A stretch of 64,000 nt of DNA from Symbiodinium kawagutii (taxonomy: Eukaryota; Sar; Dinophyceae; Suessiales; Symbiodiniaceae), in assembly GCA_009767595.1 (NCBI GenBank), contig VSDK01025442.1, forward strand, positions 17,498 to 81,497, in the 5' to 3' direction. Both the position numbers and the translations under genes were made by a program. Each line of letters opens with the position of its first letter. Within the stretch, counting starts at the first letter, position 1. This document shows positions 36,232 through 48,214 of the stretch, one piece after another. Under the pieces are notes generated by a model, which had not been told where the DNA came from, made no database searches, and saw only the letters and a program-made list of their open reading frames with translations.

Positions 36232-38097
36232 ATGCGTCGACAAGGGGCTGCCACCCTCATTTGCACCATATCCTTTGCATCGGGGCACGTCGGCCTTGAA
36301 CCCTTTTGCAGCCACAAGTTTCCATGGCAGCAGTGTAAAGAGCACCTGCCAGCGGAAAAAGAGGCCCTGGAGAGTTTCCTCAAGGAGCTTGCTTTATCCC
36401 CAAAACCATCTCCTTCTGCTTTCAAGGGCAGGGGTATTGTGATGAGTGGTGGTGCCAAACATGTGCTGCAAGCGCTGTCCAACTTGGACATCTTGCGAGA
36501 TCATCACAAATCTGATTTGCCGGTGGAATTTTGGCATTCCTTCGAGTTGGAGGATGCTCATTGTGACGCGCTGGCCGCTCGAGGTGCACTTTGCCGCCAA
36601 TTGCAGGTGCCAGGGGTTTACAAGGAGTATGCCACAATTGTCCCAGCGGTGATGAGTTCAAGTTTCCAGCACGTTTTGTGGATGGATACAGATGTTACTC
36701 CACTGATGGCACCTGAGGCCCTCTTTGAAACCCAAGCATATCAGTTGAATGGGGCATTGTTCTGGCCCGATCATTGGAGCCAGGACTGCTATCCGTTTGG
36801 GGAGTCTTCCTGGCCGAATCATGTGGCCCTGCAGGTGCTTGAACTGAAACACAATTCATCTGATCCACACTTTAGCCAAGAACATGAGACCGGTCATTTC
36901 TTGATCAACAAGGTGACCCATTGGGATGCAATTTGTTTGGCCAACTACCTGGCCACCAGACATTTCTTCACCCGGGTCCTGGTTGGGTGCAAGGATGCTT
37001 TCCGCCTGGCCTTTCTGAAACTGAACGTTTCCCACTGGCTGAGCTCAGAGCGACCAGGATTGGTTGGTACTGGCTTCACAGGCATGTTCTTCCCAGCAGC
37101 CATGGTGCAGTTCTGGCCTTTGGGCCAAAAACTGGCCGGCAGCCCGCCTGGCCGCCCACAAGCCCGGCCTGTGCCCCTATACATCCATCAGAAGAAGCTA
37201 CCAGGGATGCTGTGGAATGATTTTTTGACGTTTCAGCAGCCTTTGGGGCATTGCACGCGCTTCAAACTCGAAAACCTGGACATCGCCTCTCATAACGATA
37301 CAGTTCTTTGGAACTTAGAGGAGACAGACCCAGAGCTTTGGGAGCACATAGTTCGCATTGAAACTTTGTGGGAGGAGTCGTTTGCTCGAAACCTGGAGCG
37401 ATTGACAAATCATCCCGGTTTATCTGAGGCAAGTAAAAGACGTTTGACATTTGAGATGGACCCGTTCCATAGCAAGCAATGGGACCTATCGACTATTTCT
37501 ACTTGTCGCTGTGACTTTGGAAACAACCTATGGCTGCACATCTTGACCTTTCTCATCCCAGGGCAAAGAGAAATGGTTTTCAACACCGGAAATTGTGGTT
37601 TGATTCTGAGCCCCGACTTCGATGCCAGCAGTTGCCCCATTGGCTTCGCTACTTTGGCTCTGCTGTGCCATCAGCTCCTGGAAGGCGCGAACAAGAAGCA
37701 AGCACGACAGGTGGCACTGGACCTACGGCCAGCACTGGAGACCTGTTTGCCCAAGACCTTTTGGCCCCTAAAGTTGGAGCATTTCGATGCCACACACAGC
37801 CCTCCCCTGGCTTTCAATCCTGACGTGGTGTCGCATCTGGCAGAACCCTTGCGACGATGTTTGCCCTTGAAACTGCCGGAGTGCTGGCATCCCAACAACG
37901 CTTTCACTGATAGGTGGACTCTTTTGAAGGATACCAACTTGGGGGTCAAGAATGCCTGCATCTACTGCTGTGGCACTGGCAATTCTTCGGATTGCTTTGA
38001 TGCTGTATATAGTGAAGAGCTTTGTTGCAACCAGCTGATCGCGCAAGGAAAATCATCAAAACAGTTGGTCAGTCATATCAAACAGAAACATCGATAG
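36232..38097 (+). CDS. GT71 (Mnn1-like) glycosyltransferase, secretory
   Basis: An uninterrupted 621-residue frame from ATG 36232 to TAG. The first 20 or so residues (MRRQGAATLICTISFASGHV) look like a weak signal peptide or anchor, placing the protein in the ER/Golgi. Residues 67-90 (GIVMSGGAKHVLQALSNLDILR) and the following LPVEFWHSFELE match the start of the GT71 fold, where LPVEvw-type text is conserved. VLWMDTDVTPL carries the D152-T153-D154 metal/nucleotide-sugar motif. GALFWPDHW follows, as in alpha-1,3-mannosyltransferases. A cysteine-rich C-terminal part (ACIYCCGTGNSSDCF, ELCCNQL) is unassigned. GT71 enzymes transfer mannose from GDP-mannose in glycan elaboration; the donor here is inferred. 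The lack of introns contrasts with the genes at 1-19 kb and could reflect origin from a recycled cDNA. Confidence 0.8.
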   Translation: MRRQGAATLICTISFASGHVGLEPFCSHKFPWQQCKEHLPAEKEALESFLKELALSPKPSPSAFKGRGIVMSGGAKHVLQALSNLDILRDHHKSDLPVEFWHSFELEDAHCDALAARGALCRQLQVPGVYKEYATIVPAVMSSSFQHVLWMDTDVTPLMAPEALFETQAYQLNGALFWPDHWSQDCYPFGESSWPNHVALQVLELKHNSSDPHFSQEHETGHFLINKVTHWDAICLANYLATRHFFTRVLVGCKDAFRLAFLKLNVSHWLSSERPGLVGTGFTGMFFPAAMVQFWPLGQKLAGSPPGRPQARPVPLYIHQKKLPGMLWNDFLTFQQPLGHCTRFKLENLDIASHNDTVLWNLEETDPELWEHIVRIETLWEESFARNLERLTNHPGLSEASKRRLTFEMDPFHSKQWDLSTISTCRCDFGNNLWLHILTFLIPGQREMVFNTGNCGLILSPDFDASSCPIGFATLALLCHQLLEGANKKQARQVALDLRPALETCLPKTFWPLKLEHFDATHSPPLAFNPDVVSHLAEPLRRCLPLKLPECWHPNNAFTDRWTLLKDTNLGVKNACIYCCGTGNSSDCFDAVYSEELCCNQLIAQGKSSKQLVSHIKQKHR

Positions 38098-38383
38098 CAT
38101 TTCTGGTTTAGAAATCCTCAGGCTCATAATGCATCAAAAACCTTCCTTTCCACCGTGCTCAATGCGAAGCCCCAAAGGCAAATGGATTGGAACTGAGCTT
38201 TGCCCAAAAAACGATGGGAAAAGAAACAGATTACAGTTGTCACAGGTATATTTATTTAATGAGAGAATGCCCCATTGCAATCATGAAAAGTGCTATCCGA
38301 AGCAGCGTCCAGAACAGAACAAAACACTAACGATTGCAGCGAAAATTGCTCATACCACCCAGTGTCCATTGTTGGTCCTGATG

Positions 38384-38455
38384 CTTTCTATTCTATTCTA
38401 TTCTATTCTAATTCTATTCTATTCTATTCTAATTTATTCAATTCAATTCTATTCT
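38384..38455. repeat. (CTATT)n pentanucleotide microsatellite
   Basis: About twelve units of CTATT with ATTCAATT variants, lying about 290 bases beyond the glycosyltransferase stop codon. Confidence 0.9.
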
Positions 38456-39076
38456 TGCATGGGTGTGTTTTGCCCTTGAATCCCGGAGCTCTTAGGACAG
38501 GTAACCATCTCCACAAAAGGCTATATCTACAGACATAGCGGCTTTGATACAGTACTTGTTCAGATTCAATGATTTCTGATCGCACGTTGCGTTTGAATTT
38601 CTAATCAGCAGAAAAAAGGCTGGCATGTGGTATGCATGTTTTTATGCTACAACCCAAGAAAACGATGAGAAGGAAAGGTGATAATGGGTACTGGGGATAA
38701 GCACGCAGACACGGTTTTTACAACCCCGCATATGGTTGCAGCTTTAGCATGTGGGTTTACTGTTTCGGCGTGATCCTTCTCCTTTGCTCCAGGTCATGGC
38801 GGGCTAGCGCCTGATGTAGCAGCCCCTGCAGGATCTGTGACGGGTGGTGTCAAAACACCAGCCTTGCAAAGTAAAGACGATGAAGGACACCTGTGAAGGT
38901 TGAGCGCGGTCTTGCTTATGTGGTCGGATTGCTGTGTTTTATAGGTCCCTGAGTTTTTTCGACATGGCGGATTGCCGTGCTACTATAATACAGATCGGAA
39001 ATGCGATCACAATTTGCAGTAAATTTTGATTCCTCACTGTGCAGATCATATCAAGTGTTGCATCCATTGCAACTCG

Positions 39077-39222
39077 ACAACTTGAAGACTTGAAGGATCG
39101 AAAGCTCAAGATGTGGGTGCTGCTGCGGAGGAAGCAGTTCGAGTTGGAGGCTGGATGTATCTGGATGTTGCTTGAACAAACCAGCCAAGATACGCTCCGT
39201 CCGGAAACGGATGTGCTTGCGG
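39077..39222 (+). repeat. dispersed repeat, copy 2
   Basis: TTGAAGGATCGAAAGCTCAA, then GATGTGGGTGCTGCTGCGGA, is homologous to 35998-36135 and in the same orientation. The pair brackets the GT71 gene about 3.08 kb apart. In one frame both give LKDRKLxMWVLLR, but other frames are equally open. Confidence 0.6.
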
Positions 39223-42200
39223 TTTGCCATCGCAAGCTTGTGCGATAGCATCTGGTCAAACAGAAACCGATGGTTGTTATACCTTGATGCCAAAGAGCTG
39301 TTGGCGCGTGATCCTTTCCGCTCTCCAGGTCATGCCGCTGAGGATGCACCTCCTGAAGGATTGGGTGGAACAGTGACTGTAGCAACGCTTCGCTTTTCTG
39401 CAAAGAGCAGACTTGAACGCCAGTGAAGGTTTGATGATGTTTCATGGTGATTCCTTCCAAGCAAACACGTTCAATGCGGATGATTTTGTGGCTGTTGGTC
39501 ATCTACTCGTACGGCCAATCTATGGTACAGTTTCCATGCAGCTGGCTCAGCTTGAGGCTTGCACAGCTTTGAAGTGGCTGTTGTCCTTCATGGATGCATG
39601 GATGCCGCTAGACCACTAGACACATCTAGTACTGTAGACATCCTTGGGCAAAATGATGGTTGCAGGGTGGTGCGAGTTCCAAACTTGTCCCCCTGGTGCC
39701 CCGAAAATAAATCAAAATATGTGGTTGTCATGTGCTACCCACGCGTTCGGATGAGGAGAGGTCATGTCGAAGGCGAGTAACGAGGCTTCCGGCCCAGAGC
39801 TTGCAGCTGGAGACAAAGCCCCAGAAGGTCAAGGCGCTCAACCAGTCTCTCTTCAAACAGGGTACAGTGCAGCTTGTCATATGTTGTCATCCCTGTTTGA
39901 AAAAATATGTTGCTTAAACATATTTCAGGACATTTCAGGCGGAACTGATAAGGCCCTCATCCATCAGATGCGTGGCCTGATGAAACAGTCACCATCGCCA
40001 GCTGGATGACCTGATGACCTGCCCAAAGGAGTGCCACACCCGAGATGACGATGCCAGGTGCCAGTGCCAAGGTCAACGTGGAGAAAGCCAAGACAGGCCG
40101 TTCTGTTTGCCAGGGACTCCCAGAAACGGCTCCAGGATGCGCAAGGATGCGCACGGCTCCTGCAGATGTGGGTCCTGATTCCATTTCTAGCTGAAGATTT
40201 ATCAGATTTCTATAGTATGGAATCTGTGTGGCCTTGCAATTCATCAACTGATGCGGATTCTGTAGATACTTGGCTTCAACCTGCCCGAAAACATTGTGTA
40301 GATTACTTCTGGGGGGAAGAGATGTGAAGGTTCAAACACTTTGTGCCACCGAGGTCGAACTTGTGGTGCCGGCATCGAGAAAGAGTCTGTTCGCTGTGGC
40401 CTGCAAGGCATGGTGCAGCAGATTCCTCGACTTCGGACATTTTTTGACAGCTTGGTTGTGTCAGGGCGGTGGTTTGGTGGGTTTGGCTGCATGAAGTCCA
40501 TGAGCCATGCCTTAAGTAACTAGTCGAAGGTATGTCCACGCAAGGGGGGGTTTGGGCAGGATCCATTGAGATCCTATGAGAACGTTTCTGGGGGGCCGAG
40601 GTTCCCAGAGAGACTTAGAGTGATTAGAACGCTGACAGAATGCTTGTCAGCAGGTTACGCTGGCGGACGATCCGTGCTTCTTTGGGTCACTGGGCGGGAA
40701 ATGGTATCATGCTGCTGTGCCTTGGTGTTGTTCAATGGCCAGTGGCCATTTCTGAACCCTCAGCAGGTCTCCCTGGAGATGCATGAACAGTCATGAATGA
40801 AAATTCAAAATAGCTGACCGCACACCGTACAGAGGCAGCAATCAATCATCTTTCTCAGCAGGAACGGCACTCACCTTGTTGCAATTGCCAAGGCCCACGC
40901 AAATTGCTTTTTGGGCAAGCTCCTGGTTGATTATGTGCTGCGATCTCAGGGGGATTGACGTGCTTGGACTGCAAAAAGATTGGTGAACCACCACGGGAGA
41001 CAAAGATCCAGGTCCAACAGATTTGGGGAAGGCAGACTGGAGCAGGCTCTCATGTTAGAGTCCCGGCACCAGGCCCGCCCGTCGCGGGCGATGCAAAGGT
41101 ACAGGAGAAGCATTTGTGGGGGTCTCAGTGCTTTGGTTGGCCTACGAGGCGGCCTTTGGTGACTGCATAGACGTAGTCTTTAGGCAAAAAATGCTACACA
41201 TGGCTTTACTATCACGCCGCCAGCATGTCAAAATCAACGGGCTACCAATGATCAATGCATGCATCCACCTCAATTTTAGGTGGACCATGGTGCACTGACA
41301 ACGTGTTCTACGATGCCTAGTATGGTAGACATAGGTGGGCATTTGGTAAGCATCATAGTGGTAGGCATGCTTTAAGCACTTTGAGCCGTCTGAAAGCCGG
41401 ATTGGCGTGCGGCCAGTGTGTCTCATCTCAACAACGGCCTGTGCGCAGGAAATCGGGCAGATACGAGTTGGATTTNNNNNNNNNNNNNNNNNNNGTTCAG
41501 CAGATGTTCCCGTGCGCCTCAGCAGGTCTAATACATTCCAATACAATTATTGCAGCAAGATGGTGCAAAAAATCCAATGCAAATCCATACAAATCCCCAT
41601 TTGTTTGAAATTTTCAGTATGGTGCAAAACAAATCAACAGCTTTGGTGCTTGTTGGAGTGCTTCCGCAAAATCCAATGGGGACCAAAAGTTGGTGATCGA
41701 TTTTCATGTGTTGTCAAAAGAAGCAGTGGTGCTGGATCCATATTCTATAAACCATCCATGTTCGGGACATTTTGGGACAAATCACCAGTCATTTAGCTCT
41801 TTAAGGTTCTGCCATGAAGTGATTTTTTAATTACATGAACATGGCCATTCTGAGGTTCCCGGGTGGCCTTACTGACGCACATCAGATCACATCAGCCAGC
41901 CAAATGCTGGACACGGACAGGTTGGGAATCACAAATCTTGGCCCGGATCTGAAGCAGCATGAAGCAGCTCATGTTCACAAGGGAGAGAGGGTAATGTTCC
42001 CAATTTTCATTCAAGGATACCATGACCGTTGCACTTCCGACATCTTCTGTCGTGGCCACTGTTGTGCACAGAGCCCATCTTGACCTGCCCCGCATTTACA
42101 ACCAAAGATGTGACGCGATCCCAACAGCTGTGTTCCTAAGGTGGCTCCCGACAGAAGCTGCACGCAGCGGACTTGGTGACGGTGAGCTGTGTCCAGTTTG

Positions 42201-44300
42201 GTGGAGCTCACATCGCAACAGGCCATGGGGGCCATTGATGGCCCCTTTTGCAGGGCCGCTTTCGCCACATTTGCGAAGGATTGGCTCGATTTTCATGATT
42301 CATATTGATTCATGATTCATGATATAGCTTTTGACAATATAGAGTTGAAATGTTTAAAATTTATTCGCTGTGAAATAATTCAATACTTTTGGAGACTCGC
42401 GCCTGGTATTTTCATAGCGAAAATTGATCTTTACTCCTGAGGTTGGACTTGCGAGGTGCTGCGGCTTTCTGGCAGCGTCACGGAGCGGCAATTAGTCGCT
42501 CATTTGGGGTTCTTTAAATGAGATTCTCGAGGGTTCCACTTTGTGAAGGTTTTCGAGCTTGGAATGTGATGTTTGTGCCATTTCCTGTGTTTCTTCTTAG
42601 CCTTTTGTGCGTGCAATTGTCATCATTATCTGTTGAGGGGAAAACGTAGATATGCAATGCAAGCTGGAAAGTCCGGATTTTATTTGGCCCTTGATTCCGA
42701 GCAGTTGCCTGTAGTTTCGATGCTTGAGTCAGCTGAGCTTTGTTTGTGACTGCTGCCTTGTGCTTGGCTCACGAGAGCTATTTCGCATCATGTAGCATTC
42801 ATTTTTGCAACAAGATGTGAAGCAGATGATCATTGTCATAGAGATTTTGTTGCCGAAGCAATCACTACTAAAGTGCTATAAAAACAAGCTTGCACAAGTG
42901 TTTCATTATTTTTCGTCAGATAATGCCCTGATGGGCGCAAATGACATGTGTTTTTGCCTGATGTGAATCTCCCATAATCTACGAGAAAAAATCATGCAAA
43001 ATTGGAATCTGTGAATCTGCCATACATTGCCAAAAAAAAGCATGCAAAATCGAGCCAAAAAATGACATGGCACTCACTGCTCACCATTTTTATCACACTG
43101 CAGCCAAAGATCGGCATGTCGCGGTGAGCCGCGCATGGACGGCTTCCAATGGTAAGACCATCCACTGCCAGGTTCAAACTGAATCAGCCGTGGATCGAAA
43201 CTGATGTTGGTGAAACCTCGATTAAGGGATGATCATGATAGGTCATGATCTCATCAACAAAGCATATGCATACAGATACAGATGGGGCGGTTCGGCGGGT
43301 TTATGTCTACGTCACCATTCTTCAGAACGGCTCCGATTGGGAGAGATATCTGGATAAGCTATTCTCTATGAGGTGCTTAGGTCATCTTAGATCATGGCAC
43401 CGGCCATGGCACCGGCACAGACATGCCATTCTTGGAGCGGCACGTCTTAGACATGTCAGCTACTACAGGATGCCCGTAGTCTCATGCAGTCTTTATGCCA
43501 CTGTGATGTGCTTTCTCTTTTTTTGGCGACTGCCCGAAACAGAGTTGGAATGCCAGGTTTGGGAGTGCACGTGGTCCAACCTCGGCGGCAAGAATAGCAG
43601 AACCGCAGACACTTGCAGCACTGGTTTCAGATCTTTCGGATGAACTTGCCAGACAGATGCAACCAAAGCATCGTCTTTCGGGTGACGGACAATTCAAGGG
43701 AACTTGTGCAGCTTCTCAATCAGATGTTTCCTGTCCACATGCAATATTCGTGTCATTTCGTGTCATTTTGTATGCGCATTATATTTGTTTCCAATGCATT
43801 TACATTTATCATCATTGTGGACCTTGCATCCTTTGAGCCACCCGATTTGTTGAGGCAACTGGCAACCTACTATAGATCTTTCAGACTGTTGGCCAATTGA
43901 GGGATGCTGTTGAGAACTTATGTGATACATCCCATTGAATTTGAGCAGCTTTTCAACACCTCCATGTCGACGATGCGTCTCCGATAAATCTCACGAAGGT
44001 GCAAGGTCCACGAGAGCTCAGGTGAAAGGTAGGCAGATTTCCGATGGCTGGTGGTTCCAAGCAAATCTAAACATTAGGCAAAGGCGAGGCGAAAAGGCAA
44101 CCTGGTATATCACTGCCGCGAAAGCCGAGGCTGCAGTCACATACAAGCAGTAAAAGACTGATAAAGGTTCATCATTTTTTGTCAAGTCCACGAATTAACA
44201 AACACAATGGCTTGGTCTAAGGGCTAGAAGCCGCAGTCCGTGGAGAGCAGGCCCTGGGAAGCTGTGTGGAGATCCGCGAGGATGTGCAGGGCATGTGATG
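39223..44300. other. no supported gene; contains an assembly gap
   Basis: Only short open frames without exon character. A 19-base run of N lies at 41476-41494. No tandem array stands out. Confidence 0.4.
41476..41494. other. assembly gap
   Basis: Nineteen N characters. Frames spanning it are artefacts. Confidence 0.99.
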
Positions 44301-44899
44301 CGTAATCCGGCAGGTGTTGTCCCGGCAAAGTTGGAGGAACCGGAATTTCCAGAGGCCCTGCTTGTTCGAGGTCAAAGAATCAAGTCTTTACTTGGTCGCT
44401 TCCAAAGAATTGTGCCAGCACCACGTTCAATGTCACACGAGTGCAGGACTGGGATGCCAACTCCCACGCACCTGATGTCCCGGACTCCAATTGGAGTCAA
44501 AGCTGGGATGATGGAGGCCGGCTATTCTGTTCATGCAGGAAGGTCAGGAAGGTTCAAAAGATTTTCTGGGCAGAAAAAGTTGCAGAAAGCTAGATAACCA
44601 CACCATACTGAGGGCATTCCACTTCATCTTTGAAGACGCGTGGCCTATCCAATGCGATGATGGTGCATGGACTTGAAGTAGAAATGGGGATACTGTTCTG
44701 TGCATGTCAGTTTTGGCACCATTTGTGCATTTTTTGCTTGGAGACCTAGTGCATCCAAAAACTAAAGAAGCTGGAATTTCCAATTCTCAAATTGAATATT
44801 GCAGGTGTTGTCCCGGCAAAGATGGAGGAACCAGAATTTCCGGAGGCCCTGCTTGTTTGAGGTCAAAGATGGTCCAAGTCTTTGCTCGGTTGCTTCCAA

Positions 44900-45820
44900 A
44901 TCCGCCCACACCGCCTTGGCGGTCATGGCGTGTCATTGGCTTGACTCTCTGGGATACAAATGTTTCATTTTAGTCCTATTGTGCTGCGTCGCAATAGCAG
45001 CTTTAGCTCGGGGGGCTTATTTCGACTCGCACCGGAGGCTCTTGGAGCATCATTATATATCCACTCATGTTCACTACTTCTGGCAGTTTTCAATTAGATG
45101 TGTTCTTTTTTCAATGAACATGCCTTCTTGAAGCCAGTATTGGCTGCCATGTCGTGATGCAGTCAGATTTTGCATGTCTAGTTGTGGCTCGGCTTGAAAC
45201 CTGGAAATTTGCGCAAAAAGCATGGAAACGAAACAAAGTTACTTGTCTAAAATTCAGTTTTGCAAGCATGTTCTGGCTCCGGGGATATTTGTTGCGCTGC
45301 GGTAGCATCCTTGGTCCAACATAGCTCCAATTCAGGCGCAACTTGGACCCAATTGAGCCTCAATTTGGCCTCGATTGCGAACTTCATGGGCATCCAAACG
45401 GGTTTTTAATGCAGATGTTGTTTGACCCGCCCCATTTTGGACACAATGTTCCAACGCTCGTACTCGCGACTAGAGGTCAAAATGACTGTTTTTCAAAATG
45501 TCTTTTTTGCATTTAAATGGAATCAAAGCCAAAGCAAAAAATTGCAAAAAGCCACTTTCATATATGGCAGCTCGTGCCCTTGTTTACTCAGGTGGCCATC
45601 ATTTGCTAGGAAACCCAGTTCTATCAAAAAAGTGTAATTTTTCCAAAGTGTGGTTTTTGCGCTCAAATGGCAATCAATCAAAACCAAAACAAAAAGTCAC
45701 TTTTGTATATGGCCGCTTGTACTCATGTTTATTTACGGTAGCCATCATCTTGCGCTTGGCCCAACATGCCTCGATCTGCTTCTGGATGCTCTCGCACCGA
45801 ATCCAGCGGTGTGGGCGGAT
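44900..45820. mobile_element. 921-bp insertion with 15-bp terminal inverted repeats
   Basis: ATCCGCCCACACCGC at 44900-44914 is matched perfectly by its reverse complement at 45806-45820. The segment interrupts one unit of the 496-bp array: the flanks CTTCCAAA and ATTGTGCCAGCACC are nearly adjacent in the first unit. It encodes no long protein, so it would be non-autonomous. About 24 bases (45821-45844) between the right end and the resumed array are unexplained, and no clear target-site duplication is visible. Confidence 0.6.
45485..45755. repeat. internal direct duplication, about 155 bp apart
   Basis: Within the inserted segment, 45485-45600 and 45640-45755 share TTTTTGCxyTxAAATGG, CAAAA-rich text, CACTTTyrTATATGGC and GCCATCAT in the same order. 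The copies are diverged, so they predate the recent array duplication. Confidence 0.6.
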
Positions 45821-46756
45821 GTCCAACGCGAAGCGGGGTGAATCATTGTGCCAGCACCAAGTTCAATGTCACACGAGTGCAGGACTGGGATGCCAACTCC
45901 CACGCACCTGATGTCCCGGACTCCAATTGGAGTCAAAGCTGGGATGATGGAGGCCGGCTATTCTGTTCATGCAGGAAGGTCAGGAAGGTTCAAAAGATTT
46001 TCTGGGCAGAAAAAGTTGCAGAAAGCTAGATAACCACACCATACTGAGGGCATTCCACTTCATCTTTGAAGACGCGTGGCCTATCCAATGCGATGATGGT
46101 GCGTGGACTTGAAGTAGAAATGGGGATACTGTTCTGTGCATGTCAGTTTTGGCACCATTTGTGCATTTTTTGCTTGGAGACCTAGTGCATCCAAAAACTA
46201 AAGAAGCTGGAATTTCCAATTCTCAAATTGAATGTTGCGGATGCTGTTTTGGCAGGAAAGGAGCCGCAATCTCTGGAGGACTTCGGGGGTTTAAGGTCCT
46301 TTTTGTCAGACGGAGTCTGTTTGGTTACTTCCACACAGTGCCAACACCAGGTGCAATCTGACATGAGTGCAGGACTGGGATGTCCATTCCCGCGCACCCG
46401 ATGTCCCGGACTCCAATGGGAGTCAAAGCTGGGGTGATGGAGGCCGGCCATTCTGACCACGCAGAAAGGTTCCAAAGATTGTCCACGCAGAAATGTTGAC
46501 ATTTTTTTGGATGGGATGATGTTGCTCGATGCTGCTGTAGGTGCTTGGGTTTAAGAGGGGCCAATTGCTTTTGTTGCTTCGTATGATGAGTTTTAGCATG
46601 CACAAAAGCAACAGTTAAATAGGCAACCTGATCAAGTTGGCTTGGATGGACTGCATGCAAGATGCCAGATCCTAAGCCACGCATCGGGCAGGTGTCTCCT
46701 GGAACCCCCAGCATGAGGAACAAGTTGAGGAGGTCCGGCTTCGGTGTTGATATTTG

Positions 46757-46990
46757 CTGGTTTCTCAAGCTATGGGGAACCCCTAAATCATCCTTCACAG
46801 AAACCATGTACATCCATGTACGATAATAAGCCAACCATAACAATTTGCCCGCGTCCTTGGAAGCAGGGCTGCCTGTGTATGCTTACACCTCGCCCTGGGA
46901 ACAGCTTGGGCAGGGAAACCTGACAGAGATGCAGAGAGAATAAACCAACAATTTTTGGGGTTTGGGGCACGCCATTTTGCAAAAACACCA
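46757..46990. mobile_element. MITE-like element, copy d, interrupted
   Basis: The left part 46757-46843 has CTGGTTTCTCAAGCTATGGGG, AACCCCTAAATCATCC and AATAAGCCAACCA. The right part 46943-46990 has AATAAACCAACAATTTTTGG, then GCACGCCATTTTGCAAAAAC. Between them lies about 100 bases containing GGGCAGGGAAACCTGACAG, a motif seen again at 56501. Either one element was interrupted or two partial copies lie side by side. Confidence 0.5.
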
Positions 46991-47578
46991 TATTTTGGCG
47001 ATTTTTGATTACGCTTCAGATCGCATTTTACATTTGCCAAGCAGGACCAAGAGACCAACTCCCATGCACCCGAAAACTCCAATTGGAGTCAAAGCTGGGA
47101 TGATGGAGGCTGGCAATTCTGACCGTGGAAGGTTCCAAAGATGGTGCAAGCAGACTTAGAATTTTAGACCATGATGCAGGCAGCTGCGCTTTTGTAGTTG
47201 GTCTCATTTTTGGAGATGTTTTCCTTGGAAGTGTCGCAGTCCCTGCCCTTCAAATGAGAGGGCTTACGGAATAGAAGCAGCGATGCTGGAAAGACAACTT
47301 CTATGTATGCGTCGTTGTTGTGGAAACATGTGGCAACCCTCTTCATACGATTTCTGTTCAATCTTCTTTGGGTTGATAATCACTCAAGGTGTTGGCCAGT
47401 TTTCCTTTGAGAATTCTCTTTGCTCGGGATATGATTGTATGATATATGATATTGTCAATTACTTATTAACTATATTGAAAGAAGCATATACATGTATGTA
47501 TACAGAGAGAGAGAGACCTTTGTTTTGGGACGGGACTGTTGGATGTTTTGAATTTGTGTCCGCGTGTGGTTACTTCAC

Positions 47579-47999
47579 CTTCAAGCCTTCAGCCTGTGCT
47601 AGGGTGGTCGCGGAAAGAGGATTGGAAAGAGGACCAGGATTGGAGTGACTGGAAGACATGGAAGAGCGACAAAGAAGGCGCAATCGCAGGCTGCAAAGAT
47701 CCCCGACCCAGAAGCAGCCGAAAGATGAGAGAGTTTCACCCCAGATCCAATGGAACTTGGCAGGCTCACAGCATCCAACTCTTCAGAGTTTTATCCTAGG
47801 GATTCCTAGGGGAGTTTTCTCTTGGCTGTCCACATGGCGGGCTGAGTGCATTGGTGCTCAAGGCTCAAGGTATCTCAAAATCATGACAGGGTTGCATCAC
47901 CATGACTCAAAGGAAAGATCTCGAGTGAATGGATGGCCAGGTTGGAAAGGAGATTGGAAGGATTCGTGGAAGTCAAAGGATTCAAAGGACTCTCAATAA
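47579..47999 (+). CDS. possible Trp/Lys-rich protein, two exon-like parts
   Basis: One frame from about 47579 to 47799 reads GWSRKEDWKEDQDWSDWKTW then KSDKEG. A second frame near 47920-47999 reads GWPGWKGDWKDSWKSKDSKD to a stop. Both share an unusual WK/DWK repeat, which suggests exons of one low-complexity protein in different phases. The boundary is not resolved and no function is recognised. Confidence 0.3.
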
Positions 48000-48161
48000 T
48001 GTGGATTTTTGAGGGCTCGGATTTCTTTTTGGACTCGCAAGTTGGTCGGCGACTTTTTCAATCTACAAAATGTTTGCTACGACATTTTTCGGATATGGAG
48101 CAGTTTGATTTGCAGAGTGGGTTTTATACATGAGCAACGGCTTTTATTTACGTATGAAGAG

Positions 48162-48214
<53 letters not shown>
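48162..48214. repeat. (CTA)n trinucleotide microsatellite
   Basis: About 17 perfect CTA units. The poly-Tyr and poly-Leu frames across it are artefacts. Confidence 0.95.

Larger units (their letters stand above)
44305..46510. repeat. tandem array, about 496-bp unit
   Basis: Head modules starting GCAGGTGTTGTCCCGGCAAAG lie at 44308 and 44802, with a diverged copy at about 46240. Tail modules starting TTGTGCCAGCACC lie at 44410 and 45846, with a diverged copy at about 46335. Tail copies 44409-44795 and 45845-46231 are almost identical (I see about four differences in 387 bases), so this duplication is recent. A further fragment of the tail (CCAATTGGAGTCAAAGCTGG and neighbours) is at 47050-47150. 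The second unit is split by the segment at 44900-45820. Confidence 0.8.

Noticed and set aside
43041-43062. Reverse-strand spliced-leader-like GAGCCAAAAAATG
   Set aside because: Extra A residues break the match and the flanking bases do not fit the leader.
45980-46219. Identical 79-residue minus-strand frames at 44544 and 45980
   Set aside because: Identity reflects the recent DNA duplication of the array unit; there is no sign of coding constraint because the older copies have lost the frame.
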